A stretch of DNA of 35,855 nucleotides from Acinetobacter stercoris (GTDB taxonomy: Bacteria > Pseudomonadota > Gammaproteobacteria > Pseudomonadales > Moraxellaceae): positions 1-35,855 of the forward strand of contig NZ_OOGT01000012.1 of the NCBI RefSeq assembly GCF_900323515.1, in the 5' to 3' direction. Position 1 is the first letter of the stretch. Every line of letters begins with the position of its first letter. The notes under the pieces were generated by a model that saw nothing but the letters and a program-made list of their open reading frames with translations, did no database searches and was not told the origin of the DNA. Both the position numbers and the translations under genes were made by a program. Below are positions 7,070 to 15,381 of this stretch, one piece after another.

Positions 7070-8854
7070 ATGAAAAAGAAACTTGCAGTATTCTTGTCAG
7101 CTTGTGTAGTTGGAACTGTGTTTGCGAGTACAGTGTTAACTCCAAACACAAACAATAAAAGTGGCGATATTCCAACAGGTTATACAGAGCTAGATTTCAA
7201 TTTATTCAATGGGAATTGGGTTGAAAACCTAACTTTGCCAAAAACTGCTTCAGATAAAGCTGTTGTTAAAATTACATCTGATGCAGGATACGCTTCGTAT
7301 CTTGATACTTCGAACACTGATATTCCGTTAGAATCTTTAAAAATAACTAAAGGTTCAAGTTATACCTTTATATTTGACTTGGCTCAAAAAAAATGGAATC
7401 TGGATGTACAGGCTGTTGCGCTGACAAATGGTGTTGATCATTATACTGTACCTGGCTCTGAACAATATATCCAAAAAGTTCAGTTAAAAAATGGGCAATG
7501 GGCCAAACAGATTTCATTACCTGCACAGGCAAAAGATGGCTCACTTATTCAGGTTGTGTCTAGTGCAAGTAATGAGTCCTCGATTAACACTGATAATTTA
7601 CTTTTTTCAAGTTCATTTATTCTTAAAAATGGTGATGAGTTTTGGTTTAAATATAACGAAAAACTTGAAAAATGGGTGTCTGAATATGTCAAACCTCATC
7701 AGTTAAATGCTCAGCAAGTTGGTAAAAATATTCCATCAGTTAAAGCACCAGTGACTGAAATTCTATTTGCAAATGGTAACTGGGTTGCTGAAATTGTATT
7801 GCCAAAAACTGCAAAAGATAGAGACCGCATCGTTTTTAAATCGACCGCAGCCTGGCAAGCTAAAATATCTAATGAAAATACCAGCACCAGTTCAACTTTA
7901 AAGCTAAAAAATGGCGATCGTTACGAGTTTTTATATGTGGCTGATATTGCGAAATGGGTTCTTATATCTTCACCACAGTTGACATTACAAGCCAAAGATT
8001 TAGCTTCTAGACAGATTCCAAATATGGAACAACCAACGACCAGGATTAAAGTAGCCAATGCAAATTGGCAGCCGAGTTTAAATTTACCACTTGTTGCGCA
8101 GGTAGGGGATAAAGTCATATTTAATTCAACTGCGAATTATCAGACCAATATCACTTCAGCAAATGGTATTAATGATACTTTGTCCAAAGAAGAAAGTTTA
8201 CGCTATAAATATACTGCGACAGGATGGACAAAAGATAGTTCAACGATTGATATTTTACTGGTCAATAGTCCTGAAGTGACTACGAAACTCGACGGTGCTA
8301 GTGCTGCGAAGTTACGTATGATTGAGTCTTATGATTTGACTAACTCTTCAGCAGAAGCATCAGATGCACAATTTTATTTAAGAAATGTGAGTTATCTTGA
8401 ATATAAGATTCCATCTACGACACGTTTACTGGATGTTATTTCAACGGGTCGAGATGATAAAACGGTTCAGAATGAACGTGATCGTGTAAAAGCTGATGCG
8501 ATTTATTATCAAGGAAATGAGTCTGATCCGGCTGCATGTGGTTGGGCATGGGTAAATAAAACACCTTCTGCATATAATATGATCAGTTCGTCTACTCTAC
8601 AGGGATGTTCTATAGGAGCGATGCGACATGAGGTTGGACATAATCTGGGTTTAAACCATACAGCAGAAAATTATGTAGGTCAGGGTTTTTCTCATCCACT
8701 AGGTAGTACCATTATGAATGGGAATTCACTTGATTTTTATTCGAGTCCAACTTTGTATAGCCCTCAATATGGTATCCGCTTGGGTGAGGCAGGAAAAATT
8801 GATGCAGTTAGTATTATCAATAAAAATGCACCTTTAGTTGCCAGGTTTAAATAA
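7070..8854 (+). CDS. cpaA: secreted zinc metalloprotease CpaA-like, four N-terminal repeat domains
   Basis: A 594-residue secreted metzincin. A signal peptide spans about residues 1-20. Four similar domains follow, each with an (F/N)xNGxW-type motif, at W50, W144, W238 and W333, a spacing of 94-95 residues. The catalytic domain contains HEVGHNLGLNH (H520, E521, H524, H530) and a Met-turn at M549 in STIMNG; two Cys (ACGW and QGCS) may form a disulfide. This architecture and the gene immediately downstream match Acinetobacter CpaA, a type II-secreted glycoprotein-specific protease reported to cleave coagulation factors V and XII. That function is from the literature as I recall it, not visible here. 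A hairpin separates it from cpaB. AAGAGA serves as ribosome site. Confidence 0.88.
   Translation: MKKKLAVFLSACVVGTVFASTVLTPNTNNKSGDIPTGYTELDFNLFNGNWVENLTLPKTASDKAVVKITSDAGYASYLDTSNTDIPLESLKITKGSSYTFIFDLAQKKWNLDVQAVALTNGVDHYTVPGSEQYIQKVQLKNGQWAKQISLPAQAKDGSLIQVVSSASNESSINTDNLLFSSSFILKNGDEFWFKYNEKLEKWVSEYVKPHQLNAQQVGKNIPSVKAPVTEILFANGNWVAEIVLPKTAKDRDRIVFKSTAAWQAKISNENTSTSSTLKLKNGDRYEFLYVADIAKWVLISSPQLTLQAKDLASRQIPNMEQPTTRIKVANANWQPSLNLPLVAQVGDKVIFNSTANYQTNITSANGINDTLSKEESLRYKYTATGWTKDSSTIDILLVNSPEVTTKLDGASAAKLRMIESYDLTNSSAEASDAQFYLRNVSYLEYKIPSTTRLLDVISTGRDDKTVQNERDRVKADAIYYQGNESDPAACGWAWVNKTPSAYNMISSSTLQGCSIGAMRHEVGHNLGLNHTAENYVGQGFSHPLGSTIMNGNSLDFYSSPTLYSPQYGIRLGEAGKIDAVSIINKNAPLVARFK
7190..8230 (+). 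repeat. four tandem ~94-residue domains in CpaA
   Basis: Each unit carries NGNW or a variant (NGQW, NANW), then a LPK/LPA/LPL turn, a K/S/T-rich strand pair and an aromatic end (KKW, EKW, AKW, TGW). The tryptophans at residues 50, 144, 238 and 333 set the period. The units have diverged in sequence, so this is an old protein-level repeat. Published CpaA structures describe such domains as glycan-binding-like. Confidence 0.8.
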
Positions 8855-8874
8855 AACTTTATCTACTTCTCTGT

Positions 8875-8901
8875 AAAGCAGTGATTTTCAATCACTGCTT
8901 T
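8875..8901 (+). terminator. strong hairpin between cpaA and cpaB
   Basis: AAAGCAGTGATT-TTC-AATCACTGCTTT is a perfect 12-pair stem with a three-base loop, followed by a broken T-run (ATTTATATTATTT). It may be a full or partial terminator, making the protease message more abundant than that of the chaperone. Confidence 0.72.
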
Positions 8902-8935
8902 ATTTATATTATTTAATTGTTATACCTAAAAGATT

Positions 8936-9565
8936 ATGAAAAAACTGCTAAGCATTATTCTTGTTGCTATTATTTTGATTGCTGGATTATTCTATTTTTT
9001 TAAACCTGAAGCTGATATAGCTTTAAAAATGGATACAGGACACCAAAGTTCAGAGCAGCTTTTAAGTAATCATTCAAATTATCCAAGGAAAAATAATTTA
9101 GGTGTATCAGAAGATATTTTAAAAAAAGCTCAAGCTGAAACCCAAATACTTAATGCTGTAACACCAGACCAAATCGATCAACGTACGATTCCTGATTATT
9201 TTACAAATATTGAGCAGGGCGTTTTATTTCAATATGATCCGTTGGTCATTGAAACAAAGAATGTGGGCGATCATATCCAATTTAAGCTTTTGAAATATGG
9301 CATCAACAGGCAGGCTACGATTACCAATATAGAACAGGTCGATGAGGATATCATGCGATGGACAGGTGTTTTTGATGATCTAGCAGCTGATTTGAATCAT
9401 TTTAGTATTACCCAGAGTCAAAAAGATAATTACAGTATTATCAAAGTTTTTACGGATAAAGGTAATTATGTTGCAGAGATCAAAAATGGAGTGGGTCTGG
9501 CAACATCAATAAATGATGAGCTACATGATGATGAAATACATGATCACGAGCATGATCATCATTAG
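8936..9565 (+). CDS. cpaB: CpaB-like membrane-anchored chaperone for CpaA
   Basis: A 209-residue protein with one N-terminal membrane segment (about residues 3-22, LLSIILVAIILIAGLFYFF) and a periplasmic remainder. Position directly after cpaA, size and topology match CpaB, the chaperone needed for CpaA stability and type II secretion in Acinetobacter. The C-terminus is acidic and histidine-rich (HDDEIHDHEHDHH), a possible zinc-binding tail. The upstream ribosome site is weak (TAAAAGATT). The assignment rests mainly on context and topology, since I cannot align it to a reference. Confidence 0.75.
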   Translation: MKKLLSIILVAIILIAGLFYFFKPEADIALKMDTGHQSSEQLLSNHSNYPRKNNLGVSEDILKKAQAETQILNAVTPDQIDQRTIPDYFTNIEQGVLFQYDPLVIETKNVGDHIQFKLLKYGINRQATITNIEQVDEDIMRWTGVFDDLAADLNHFSITQSQKDNYSIIKVFTDKGNYVAEIKNGVGLATSINDELHDDEIHDHEHDHH

Positions 9566-9619
9566 TTATTTCAAGATAGGATGTTTGTATGATCCAGCAT
9601 AAATTTAATGGAAATATAA

Positions 9620-10008
9620 ATGTTAAAAACTTATGTCGAATTTAGAAGTAACCTTTTTCCAAAACAACCAAATGAAAGCATAGATTCTGATGGTGAAATT
9701 TGGGGGGTAAAATTAGCGGAGTTTTTGTGTCAGCAATTTAATGCAAAAGGGATTGCCTGTTTAGGTTTTTGTGAAGAGGATCGGGGTTACAGGATTTTTT
9801 TGACTCTTCATTTCACTCAAAAGTCTGGCTGGGGTGTGGGCATTATGAACATGAAAATGGTTTTTTGATCTTTTTAGAGCCAAAGAATCCGGTCATTAAA
9901 AAATGGTTTGCTCCCAATATTGATTTGACTGAACAAATGCAGGTTATTCCCCAGACATTAGAATCAATTATTTATGAAAATATTAATATCTCAGATGTAC
10001 ATTGGTGA
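9620..10008 (+). pseudogene. small conserved-looking gene broken by a one-base frameshift
   Basis: Frame 1 from ATG 9620 gives MLKTYVEFRSNLF... and stops at 9866-9868 after 82 residues. The next frame, open from about 9800 to TGA at 10006-10008, reads on naturally as DSSFHSKVWLGCGHYEHENG and GFLIFLEPKNPVIKKWF. The join falls at a run of seven T (9795-9801). One extra T would restore a single 129-residue protein. I do not recognise the family. Possible explanations are a true frameshift mutation, a phase-variable tract or a sequencing error. The protein looks soluble and has no signal peptide. It sits between cpaB and dnaX with no obvious link to either. Confidence 0.72.
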
Positions 10009-10137
10009 ACTGAGGAACAATTTATGAAAGGTTCATCTGAAAACTAATTTAACACTTAAAGTGCTTACTATATCGGCATTTTCATTTCACTCATAAAGAA
10101 AAAACAAGTATCCTTAGACCTGTAATTAGGAGCATCC

Positions 10138-12231
10138 ATGTATCAGGTACTTGCACGTAAATATCGTCCGCGTAATTTTAATGAATTGGTTGGTCAAAAC
10201 CACGTTTCTCGTGCATTAACGAGCGCGTTAGATCGTGGACGTTTGCATCATGCGTATTTATTTACAGGAACCCGGGGTGTAGGGAAAACAACGATTGCAC
10301 GGATTTTGGCGAAATGTCTTAACTGCGAAACTGGTGTTACTTCGACGCCCTGTGAAGTCTGCCCAACTTGTCGTGCAGTAAATGAAGGACGCTTTATTGA
10401 TCTGATCGAAATTGATGCTGCTTCACGTACCAAAGTTGAAGATACGCGTGAGCTTCTGGATAATGTTCCTTATGCACCAACGCAAGGTCGTTACAAAGTT
10501 TATTTAATCGATGAAGTGCATATGCTTTCAACGCATTCTTTTAATGCGTTACTTAAAACACTGGAAGAACCACCAGAGCATGTAAAGTTTTTGTTTGCGA
10601 CTACTGATCCCCAAAAGTTGCCTATTACGGTAATTTCCCGTTGCTTACAGTTTACTTTAAGACCATTAGCTGTTGATGAAATTACTTCACACTTAACCAA
10701 TATTCTAAATAAAGAAGAGATTAAGGCAGATCAGGATGCGATCTGGCAGATTGCTGAATCAGCGCAGGGTTCATTGCGTGATGCACTTTCATTAACTGAT
10801 CAGGCAATTGCTTATGGTCAAGGTGAGATTCATCACCAAGATGTAAAAGAAATGCTTGGGTTGATTGATAGAACAATTATCTATGATCTGATCTTGGCAA
10901 TTCATCAAAATCAGAAAGCGCGTGTAAGTGAATTATTAATACAATTCCGTCAACAAGCCTTAGATGTATCAATGGTGCTCGATCAATTTATTTCGACATT
11001 GCATGAGCTGGCTTTGCTTCAGTATTTACCAGATCTTGGTCTGAAATATAGTGCTGAAATCAATCAAAAAATTACACAACTTTCACAAGTTGTTTCTGCT
11101 CAAGACTTACAGCTTTATTATCAGGTTGCCTGTAAAGGACGTGCAGATTTGCAACTCGCTGTTACACAAGAGCAAGGCTTTGAAATGACAGTGTTGCGGT
11201 TATTGGCATTTAGACCTTTGCAAGCTAATGAAATGCCAGTTGTAAATGTTCAGGCTATTGCCCAGTCCTCTTTGCCACATGCAAACCAACAATCTGTTCA
11301 GCAAGAGCATAATGAAAGTGTTGTACATACACCACTTGGCAGTCATACAGATTTACTTCAAAAAACAGAGGATGTAACGCAACCTGAAAATATAGAGCGG
11401 TCTGAGGAATCCGTTGCGCCACTAGATTTTGCACGAGAAACCAGTCTGGATCATATCAATACAGGTGAACCAGTTACTGAAGCGATACACGGAAAAACAA
11501 GTGATGATTCACAATCAGCAGACGAGGTTGAACCTGCTTTTGATTCGGTTGTATCCATCCAGAAAAATGAATCAGATATTCAGCTGCAGGGTAACCAAGA
11601 ACCGGGTTTAACCACTTTTGGTGATGATTCGGCTCAGCCGTTTATTCAACCTGAACCTGTTCAGTCATCACAAGATCAGGATGAAGTTTTCTTTTTAAAT
11701 CCTGAAAAAGAAACTGAAGAAGAAACATATGTCGAAGACAAACCTGTTGAAGTAATGCCAGAGAATGTAGCCCCGCCAGTAGCTGCAACAATTTCACAGA
11801 ATACATCTAAACAAACACCTCAAGAAATTTTACAGCTTCCTCAGCAAACGCTTGAAGGTGAATGGAACGTAGATAAGTGGGAGTTTTGGTTCAGAAATAG
11901 TGAGCTTTCACCAGCAGTACAGGAATTGGCTCAATACGGTATTATGTCAGGTTATATAGATGGAGAATCTTTTTTCCATATTCCACAAAAATATGAAAAG
12001 TTACTCACACAGCTACAGTACGCTCTGGAAGAAGCCCTGAAACAACAATGGTCGAATACCAGGTTTTATGTGCAATATGAAGATGTAAGTGAAACAACGC
12101 CGTATCATATGCAAAATGATCGTAAAGCCAGAGCATATCAGCGTGCGTCTGAAATGTTACATGATGAGCCTGTTGTTAAAAGTTTAATGGATGTATTTGA
12201 TGGGGAAATTCAGAATATTCAGCTGAAATAA
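10138..12231 (+). CDS. dnaX: DNA polymerase III subunit tau/gamma
   Basis: Clamp-loader ATPase of the replicative polymerase. The Walker A motif GTRGVGKT is at 44-51, zinc-binding cysteines are at 63, 72, 75 and 78, the DEVH Walker B box is at 125-128, and the SRC arginine-finger motif follows in VISRCLQF. Residues about 375-575 form an acidic, Gln/Pro/Glu-rich linker, and the last 120 residues (from EGEWNVDKWEFWF) resemble the tau domain that contacts the polymerase alpha subunit. Length (697 aa) is normal for tau. I found no in-phase A-AAA-AAG slippery site, so a gamma form made as in E. coli is not evident. A strong site, AGGAGC, precedes ATG. Confidence 0.97.
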   Translation: MYQVLARKYRPRNFNELVGQNHVSRALTSALDRGRLHHAYLFTGTRGVGKTTIARILAKCLNCETGVTSTPCEVCPTCRAVNEGRFIDLIEIDAASRTKVEDTRELLDNVPYAPTQGRYKVYLIDEVHMLSTHSFNALLKTLEEPPEHVKFLFATTDPQKLPITVISRCLQFTLRPLAVDEITSHLTNILNKEEIKADQDAIWQIAESAQGSLRDALSLTDQAIAYGQGEIHHQDVKEMLGLIDRTIIYDLILAIHQNQKARVSELLIQFRQQALDVSMVLDQFISTLHELALLQYLPDLGLKYSAEINQKITQLSQVVSAQDLQLYYQVACKGRADLQLAVTQEQGFEMTVLRLLAFRPLQANEMPVVNVQAIAQSSLPHANQQSVQQEHNESVVHTPLGSHTDLLQKTEDVTQPENIERSEESVAPLDFARETSLDHINTGEPVTEAIHGKTSDDSQSADEVEPAFDSVVSIQKNESDIQLQGNQEPGLTTFGDDSAQPFIQPEPVQSSQDQDEVFFLNPEKETEEETYVEDKPVEVMPENVAPPVAATISQNTSKQTPQEILQLPQQTLEGEWNVDKWEFWFRNSELSPAVQELAQYGIMSGYIDGESFFHIPQKYEKLLTQLQYALEEALKQQWSNTRFYVQYEDVSETTPYHMQNDRKARAYQRASEMLHDEPVVKSLMDVFDGEIQNIQLK

Positions 12232-12250
12232 TTTTTCATTTACTATCAAA

Positions 12251-12290
12251 ATCATATAAAAATGGGTCTTTTGCCCTATCTTTATATGAT
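12251..12290 (+). terminator. hairpin after dnaX
   Basis: ATCATATAAA (12251-12260) pairs perfectly with TTTATATGAT (12281-12290), and an inner GGG/CCC pair closes the loop. It is followed by CATTTCTTT. It is a weak AT-rich terminator, but it is well placed at the end of dnaX and ahead of the phospholipase promoter. Confidence 0.55.
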
Positions 12291-12308
12291 CATTTCTTTG
12301 CAATATAA

Positions 12309-12326
12309 CTGTCACTTTTATGTCAT
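12309..12326 (+). promoter_or_regulatory. PhoB box-like operator upstream of the phospholipase C unit
   Basis: CTGTCACTTTTATGTCAT consists of two heptamers, CTGTCAC and ATGTCAT, separated by four bases. The E. coli PhoB box is two CTGTCAT-like heptamers with an AT spacer; each copy here differs by about one base. A -10-like TATGTT lies at 12337-12342, ten bases after the box, the spacing seen where PhoB replaces a -35 element. This fits phosphate-starvation control of phospholipase C. Confidence 0.65.
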
Positions 12327-12374
12327 CCAGACTCTCTATGTTATGTAAACATTTAGGTCAGGGTTTGACATCTT

Positions 12375-12521
12375 ATGTTTAAAACATATCGAAGATTAAT
12401 AATATTTCTTTTTTCTTTTCCTTTATTTCTTGCTTTAAGCGCTTGTAATGATTCTAAAGATGATCAAACGGTGAGTCAGCCTGATACATCTAAAAAACCA
12501 GTTATGCGCTGTGCACCATAA
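12375..12521 (+). CDS. 48-residue lipoprotein, probably cotranscribed with phospholipase C
   Basis: The frame starts at ATG 12375 and ends at TAA 12519-12521. It encodes a basic start (MFKTYRR), a hydrophobic stretch and a lipobox LSAC with Cys24, leaving a mature peptide of 25 residues that starts CNDSKDDQ and ends VMRCAP. The lipid-anchor signal is convincing, and the gene ends 19 bases before the phospholipase start, downstream of the PhoB-like site. The ribosome site is weak (GGG about 12 bases upstream). I do not recognise a family. It could be a small membrane lipoprotein of the entericidin kind or an accessory to the phospholipase; both are inference. Confidence 0.68.
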   Translation: MFKTYRRLIIFLFSFPLFLALSACNDSKDDQTVSQPDTSKKPVMRCAP

Positions 12522-12540
12522 ACATCAATAAGGAATAAAA

Positions 12541-14775
12541 ATGATTAGTCGTCGTAAATTTTTAACAAATACTCTAAAAACAGGTTTTGGTACAGCTGCA
12601 CTGGCTTCTTTTCCTGCAAGTATTCAAAAAGCCTTGGCAATACCTGCCAATAATAAAACAGGTACGATACAGGACGTAGAGCATGTCATTATTTTAATGC
12701 AAGAAAATCGTTCTTTTGACCACTATTTTGGGACATTAAAAGGAGTGCGTGGTTTTGGTGATCGTTTTACGATTCCACAAATGAATGGACGAACAGTTTG
12801 GCAACAACTCAGGAGCAATGGTGCGATTTTGACACCATTTCATCTCGATGGTAGTAAGAATAATGCTCAACGTGTTAATGGTACACATCATACGTGGTCA
12901 GATAGCCAGAAAGCCTGGGGTAATGGAAGTATTTCGGAATGGCCAAAACATAAAACCGATTACTCAATGGGATATTTTAAAGAACAGGAAATTCCATATC
13001 AGTTTGCTTTAGCAAATGCATTTACCATTTGCGATGCATACCATTGTTCGATGCATACAGGAACAGATGCTAACCGCTCATTTCATTTAACAGGTACAAA
13101 TGGGGCAGTGCCGACGAATACAGCCTTTGTAAATAATGAATGGGACTGGATAGATGGAAATCCTGCCAATATCAACGTTGGTTATACATGGAAAACCTAT
13201 GCTGAACGATTAGAAGAAGCTGGTATAGACTGGATCTGTTACCAAAATATGCCTGATGAATGGGGCGATAATATGCTGGGAGCATTTCGAACATTTAAAA
13301 AAGCCAATATAGATTCCGGTTATCCTGTCTCAAGCGGTGGCGAAAAGCCAAACAGTCCCTATAATCCTGCTGCGCAACCTTTACCTTATAAAGCATATAA
13401 CCGTGAGACAGATAATGCACATAATCCTTTGTACAAAGGGATTGCGAATACCTTGCCAGGGAATAATCCTGAAGAATACCTTGATTCGTTTAGACGGGAT
13501 GTCAAAGAAGGAAAATTGCCACAGGTGGCATGGATCAATGCACCATCTGTTTATTGCGAGCACCCAGGTCCTTCTAGCCCTGTTCAGGGAGCATGGTTTA
13601 TTCAGGAAGTCTTAGATGCACTGACAGCAGTACCTGAAGTCTGGAGTAAAACTGTTTTATTGATCAATTTTGATGAAAATGACGGTTATTTTGATCATGT
13701 CCCTTCACCCTCGGCACCGAGTTTGCTTGCAGATAAAAAAACGTATGCAGGGAAGTCCACTCTAACTAAGGAAGATATGCAATATGAATATTTTGTTCAT
13801 GATGCACCGTTAGGTAGTAAATCGCAGCCTGCTAAAGACTTTGGTGTATATGGGCCAGGTCCCCGTGTGCCGTTATTTGTGATTTCTCCTTGGAGTCGAG
13901 GTGGTTGGGTTAATTCACAGGTTTTTGATCATACTTCGGTTTTGATGTTTTTAGAGAAACGATTTGGTGTAAAAGAAACAAATATCAGTCCGTATCGACG
14001 TGCTGTATGTGGTGATCTGACCTCAGCATTTAATTTTAAAACACCGAACGAAGACATTTTACCAGAACTCAATGGTAAACAAAGTCGTGATCAAGCTGAT
14101 CAACTCAGATCAACCCAGGAAAAATTACCTGCAGTACCAATTCCAACTGAAATCAAATCTCCAATTCAGGCAACAGGAATACGACTTTCGCGTGCCTTGC
14201 CTTATGAGTTACATACCAGTGCACGTTGCCTTGAAGATGGGAAAGTCAAATTGATTTTCTCAAATACTGGAGCCCAAGCTGCAGTTTTTCATGTATATGA
14301 CAAACTTAATCTGTCTCGTGAGCCAAAAAGATATGTGGTTGAAGCAGGTAAAAGTCTGGATGATCTCTGGAACGCCAAAGAAGATAACTTAGGTTTGTAT
14401 GATCTGTGGGTTTTAGGACCAAATGGTTTTCACCGGCATTTTAAGGGTGATGTGTTACATCTAAAAGATTTGCAAATCAATCCTGAAATTCGTGTCTGTT
14501 ATGATATTGCCAATGGCGATGTTTATGTGGATTTAATTAATACGGGAATTAAAGATGTAGAGTTTAGTATTTCACCACTGGCATACCGAGCTGATGCCCC
14601 ACTTAAAATTTCAGTAAAAGCTGGACAAACTATAACCCAACATTGGAAATTGCAAGAATCACGGCAATGGTACGATTTTGCTGTAACGAGTGGTAATGAT
14701 CTTAAGTTTTATCGGAGATTCGCTGGACGTGTAGAAACAGGGCAGGATTCTGTTAGCGATCCAGCTATGGTCTAG
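12541..14775 (+). CDS. Tat-exported phospholipase C (phosphocholine-specific type)
   Basis: A 744-residue enzyme that hydrolyses phospholipids to diacylglycerol and a phosphorylated head group. The N-terminus MISRRKFLTNTLKTGFG is a twin-arginine signal. The catalytic phosphoesterase domain (about residues 45-510) starts EHVIILMQENRSFDHYFGTL and includes MHTGTDANRSFHLTG and NFDENDGYFDHVPSPSAP, hallmarks of the PlcH/PlcN family. Two C-terminal beta-sandwich repeats of the phospholipase C C-terminal type follow (about 550-640 and 645-725). Release of phosphate from lipids fits the PhoB-like site upstream. Whether it is haemolytic cannot be told from sequence. AAGGAA precedes the ATG. Confidence 0.93.
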   Translation: MISRRKFLTNTLKTGFGTAALASFPASIQKALAIPANNKTGTIQDVEHVIILMQENRSFDHYFGTLKGVRGFGDRFTIPQMNGRTVWQQLRSNGAILTPFHLDGSKNNAQRVNGTHHTWSDSQKAWGNGSISEWPKHKTDYSMGYFKEQEIPYQFALANAFTICDAYHCSMHTGTDANRSFHLTGTNGAVPTNTAFVNNEWDWIDGNPANINVGYTWKTYAERLEEAGIDWICYQNMPDEWGDNMLGAFRTFKKANIDSGYPVSSGGEKPNSPYNPAAQPLPYKAYNRETDNAHNPLYKGIANTLPGNNPEEYLDSFRRDVKEGKLPQVAWINAPSVYCEHPGPSSPVQGAWFIQEVLDALTAVPEVWSKTVLLINFDENDGYFDHVPSPSAPSLLADKKTYAGKSTLTKEDMQYEYFVHDAPLGSKSQPAKDFGVYGPGPRVPLFVISPWSRGGWVNSQVFDHTSVLMFLEKRFGVKETNISPYRRAVCGDLTSAFNFKTPNEDILPELNGKQSRDQADQLRSTQEKLPAVPIPTEIKSPIQATGIRLSRALPYELHTSARCLEDGKVKLIFSNTGAQAAVFHVYDKLNLSREPKRYVVEAGKSLDDLWNAKEDNLGLYDLWVLGPNGFHRHFKGDVLHLKDLQINPEIRVCYDIANGDVYVDLINTGIKDVEFSISPLAYRADAPLKISVKAGQTITQHWKLQESRQWYDFAVTSGNDLKFYRRFAGRVETGQDSVSDPAMV

Positions 14776-14791
14776 GTTCAAAGCCAAGAAT

Positions 14792-15238
14792 TTATAAACT
14801 GGCATTAGGGCTTTCATATGTTTTTAAGGCATCCCGCATTTCGTCTGGAATCGGGGTGCTTTTTCTGGTTATGCGATCAACAAAAACATGTACAAAATGT
14901 CCTTGAGCAGAAGCAGACTCAGTATTGTGTTTGAAAATAGCCAGACTATAGGTCAAAGATGAGTTGCCGATTTTATCGATAGAAACACCAACTTCAATAA
15001 TTTCAGGATAAGATAACTCTTGAAAAAAGCTACAGGCAGAGTCAACTACCAGTCCAATGATTGTTGAGTGATGAATATCAAATCCTGTTTTTTCAATCAG
15101 TAATGCATTTGCAGCAGTGTCAAAATAACTATAATAAGTCACATTATTAACATGCCCGTAAATATCATTATCCGACCAGCGAGTTTGAATTGGAAAAAAA
15201 TAATTAAAATCTTGACGGGTTTTTATTTGAGGTTTCAT
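14792..15238 (-). CDS. hot-dog acyl-CoA thioesterase (4HBT family)
   Basis: A 148-residue single hot-dog-domain thioesterase. The segment TRWSDNDIYGHVNNVTYYSY contains the catalytic Asp and the D-x-x-G-H-V-N-N signature of YbgC/FadM-type enzymes. It would hydrolyse acyl-CoA to free acid and CoA in the cytoplasm. It is convergent with the phospholipase gene, with only 16 bases between the stop codons and no hairpin I can see there. Chain-length preference is unknown. Confidence 0.9.
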   Translation of the reverse strand: MKPQIKTRQDFNYFFPIQTRWSDNDIYGHVNNVTYYSYFDTAANALLIEKTGFDIHHSTIIGLVVDSACSFFQELSYPEIIEVGVSIDKIGNSSLTYSLAIFKHNTESASAQGHFVHVFVDRITRKSTPIPDEMRDALKTYESPNASL

Positions 15239-15334
15239 ATTATTGCTTAAAAATAATTATGGAAATTAAGTTTTAAAATATAGTATTTGGAACATAAAAT
15301 CAATTGAATATTTAAATAAGTCAGATCATAAAAA

Positions 15335-15358
15335 AGACCATTAAAAACTTAATGGTCT
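15335..15358 (-). terminator. terminator of the second OmpW gene
   Basis: On the minus strand AGACCATTAAG-TTTT-TAATGGTCT forms a stem of about nine pairs followed by TTTTTT. It lies just after the OmpW stop codon at 15382. Confidence 0.85.
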
Positions 15359-15381
15359 CAGATTTTCTCTAACTTTTTAGA

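Noticed and set aside
8875..8901. CRISPR-like or REP-type repeat
   Set aside because: The hairpin occurs once, with no spacers and no second copy in the window. It reads best as a terminator or attenuator.
10138..12231. Programmed frameshift in dnaX to make gamma
   Set aside because: A-rich runs exist, for example CAAAAAAC near 11357 and GAAAAAG near 11703, but neither is in the phase needed for an A-AAA-AAG type slip.
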